From assembly GCA_015232315.1 (NCBI GenBank), contig JADFZZ010000018.1:27457-91456 (forward strand): DNA of 64,000 bases, in the 5' to 3' direction. Position 1 is the first letter of the stretch; each line of letters starts with the position of its first letter. The DNA is from SAR324 cluster bacterium (GTDB taxonomy: Bacteria > SAR324 > NAC60-12). Shown here piece by piece: positions 63,875 to 64,000 of this stretch. The position numbers and the translations under genes are program-made. Under the pieces are notes generated by a model. The model was not told where the DNA came from. It made no database searches and saw only the letters and a list, made by a program, of their open reading frames with translations.

Positions 63875-64000
63875 CAGCAATTATGTGTGAAATGATTACC
63901 AGCGCAGATCTAACACGAATTTTCCTTCCAACTCGAAACAACACATCCCCAGAAATCGAAAAAGCGGTCTATTTTTTTAAAAAAGCAAAAAGCCGATAAT

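Noticed and set aside
63883..63999. A 38-codon frame at the right edge
   Set aside because: No ribosome site, no family resemblance, and repeats on its left side.

Overview
This is a Gram-negative, proteobacteria-like chromosome segment. Supporting signs are an ISC-type ferredoxin/IscA/BolA cluster, a CheZ-type phosphatase, Sec signal peptides and a lipobox lipoprotein. The many large signalling proteins (Ser/Thr kinase–ATPase–histidine kinase, 7TMR-DISM sensor, two membrane adenylate cyclases) suggest a deep-branching delta- or SAR324-like lineage, but I cannot fix the taxonomy from sequence alone. No tRNA, rRNA or CRISPR array is visible.

Layout. 1-5994 (minus) is the start and nearly all of a ~2000-residue kinase/ATPase/GAF/HPt/histidine-kinase protein. 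6370-11393 (plus) holds a Ca2+ P-type ATPase, leucyl aminopeptidase and a DUF4160/DUF2442 pair. 11394-14683 is accessory: nested small inverted-repeat elements, an acyl-CoA dehydrogenase, the 3' stump of a nitrate-type ABC ATPase gene and the 3' end of a group II intron. 14684-18447 (minus) is a tight four-gene operon: unknown protein, RNase H, B12-binding radical SAM protein, transglutaminase. 18575-22632 (minus) has a 7TMR-DISM sensor kinase and a membrane-anchored protein. 22924-27398 (plus) has a lipase-like lipoprotein, then a periplasmic binding protein translationally coupled to an adenylate cyclase. 27400-28200 is a degenerate IS66-like transposase interrupted by a miniature element. 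28204-36850 (minus) has a CheZ-like protein, gyrA, a cyclophilin, a large alpha/beta hydrolase and fdx-iscA-bolA. 37615-42650 (plus) has a second adenylate cyclase, a SET-domain protein, a polytopic membrane protein and an EEP-family nuclease/phosphatase. An acyl-CoA dehydrogenase (minus) follows.

44884-52402 (plus) is a respiratory cluster: a B-type-like heme-copper oxidoreductase (two tiny membrane subunits, a CuA subunit and a catalytic subunit), a fused cytochrome b/ferredoxin/MvhD-like protein, a TPR protein, SCO and a c-heme DUF3365 protein. The catalytic subunit keeps all six metal-ligand histidines but has Gln where oxygen reductases have the cross-linked Tyr. It may therefore be a nitric oxide reductase or another non-canonical enzyme.

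53085-63695 (plus) is a complete urea-acquisition block: urtABCDE (urea ABC transporter) behind a good sigma-54 promoter candidate, then ureJ, ureA, ureB, ureC, ureE and ureF. A DUF4258/DUF2283-like pair is inserted between ureA and ureB. ureG and ureD are not in the window. Urea is imported by Urt and hydrolysed by the nickel urease.

A striking feature is the number of miniature inverted-repeat elements, at least five types. Several have target duplications readable base for base, and several carry smaller palindromic repeats nested inside.
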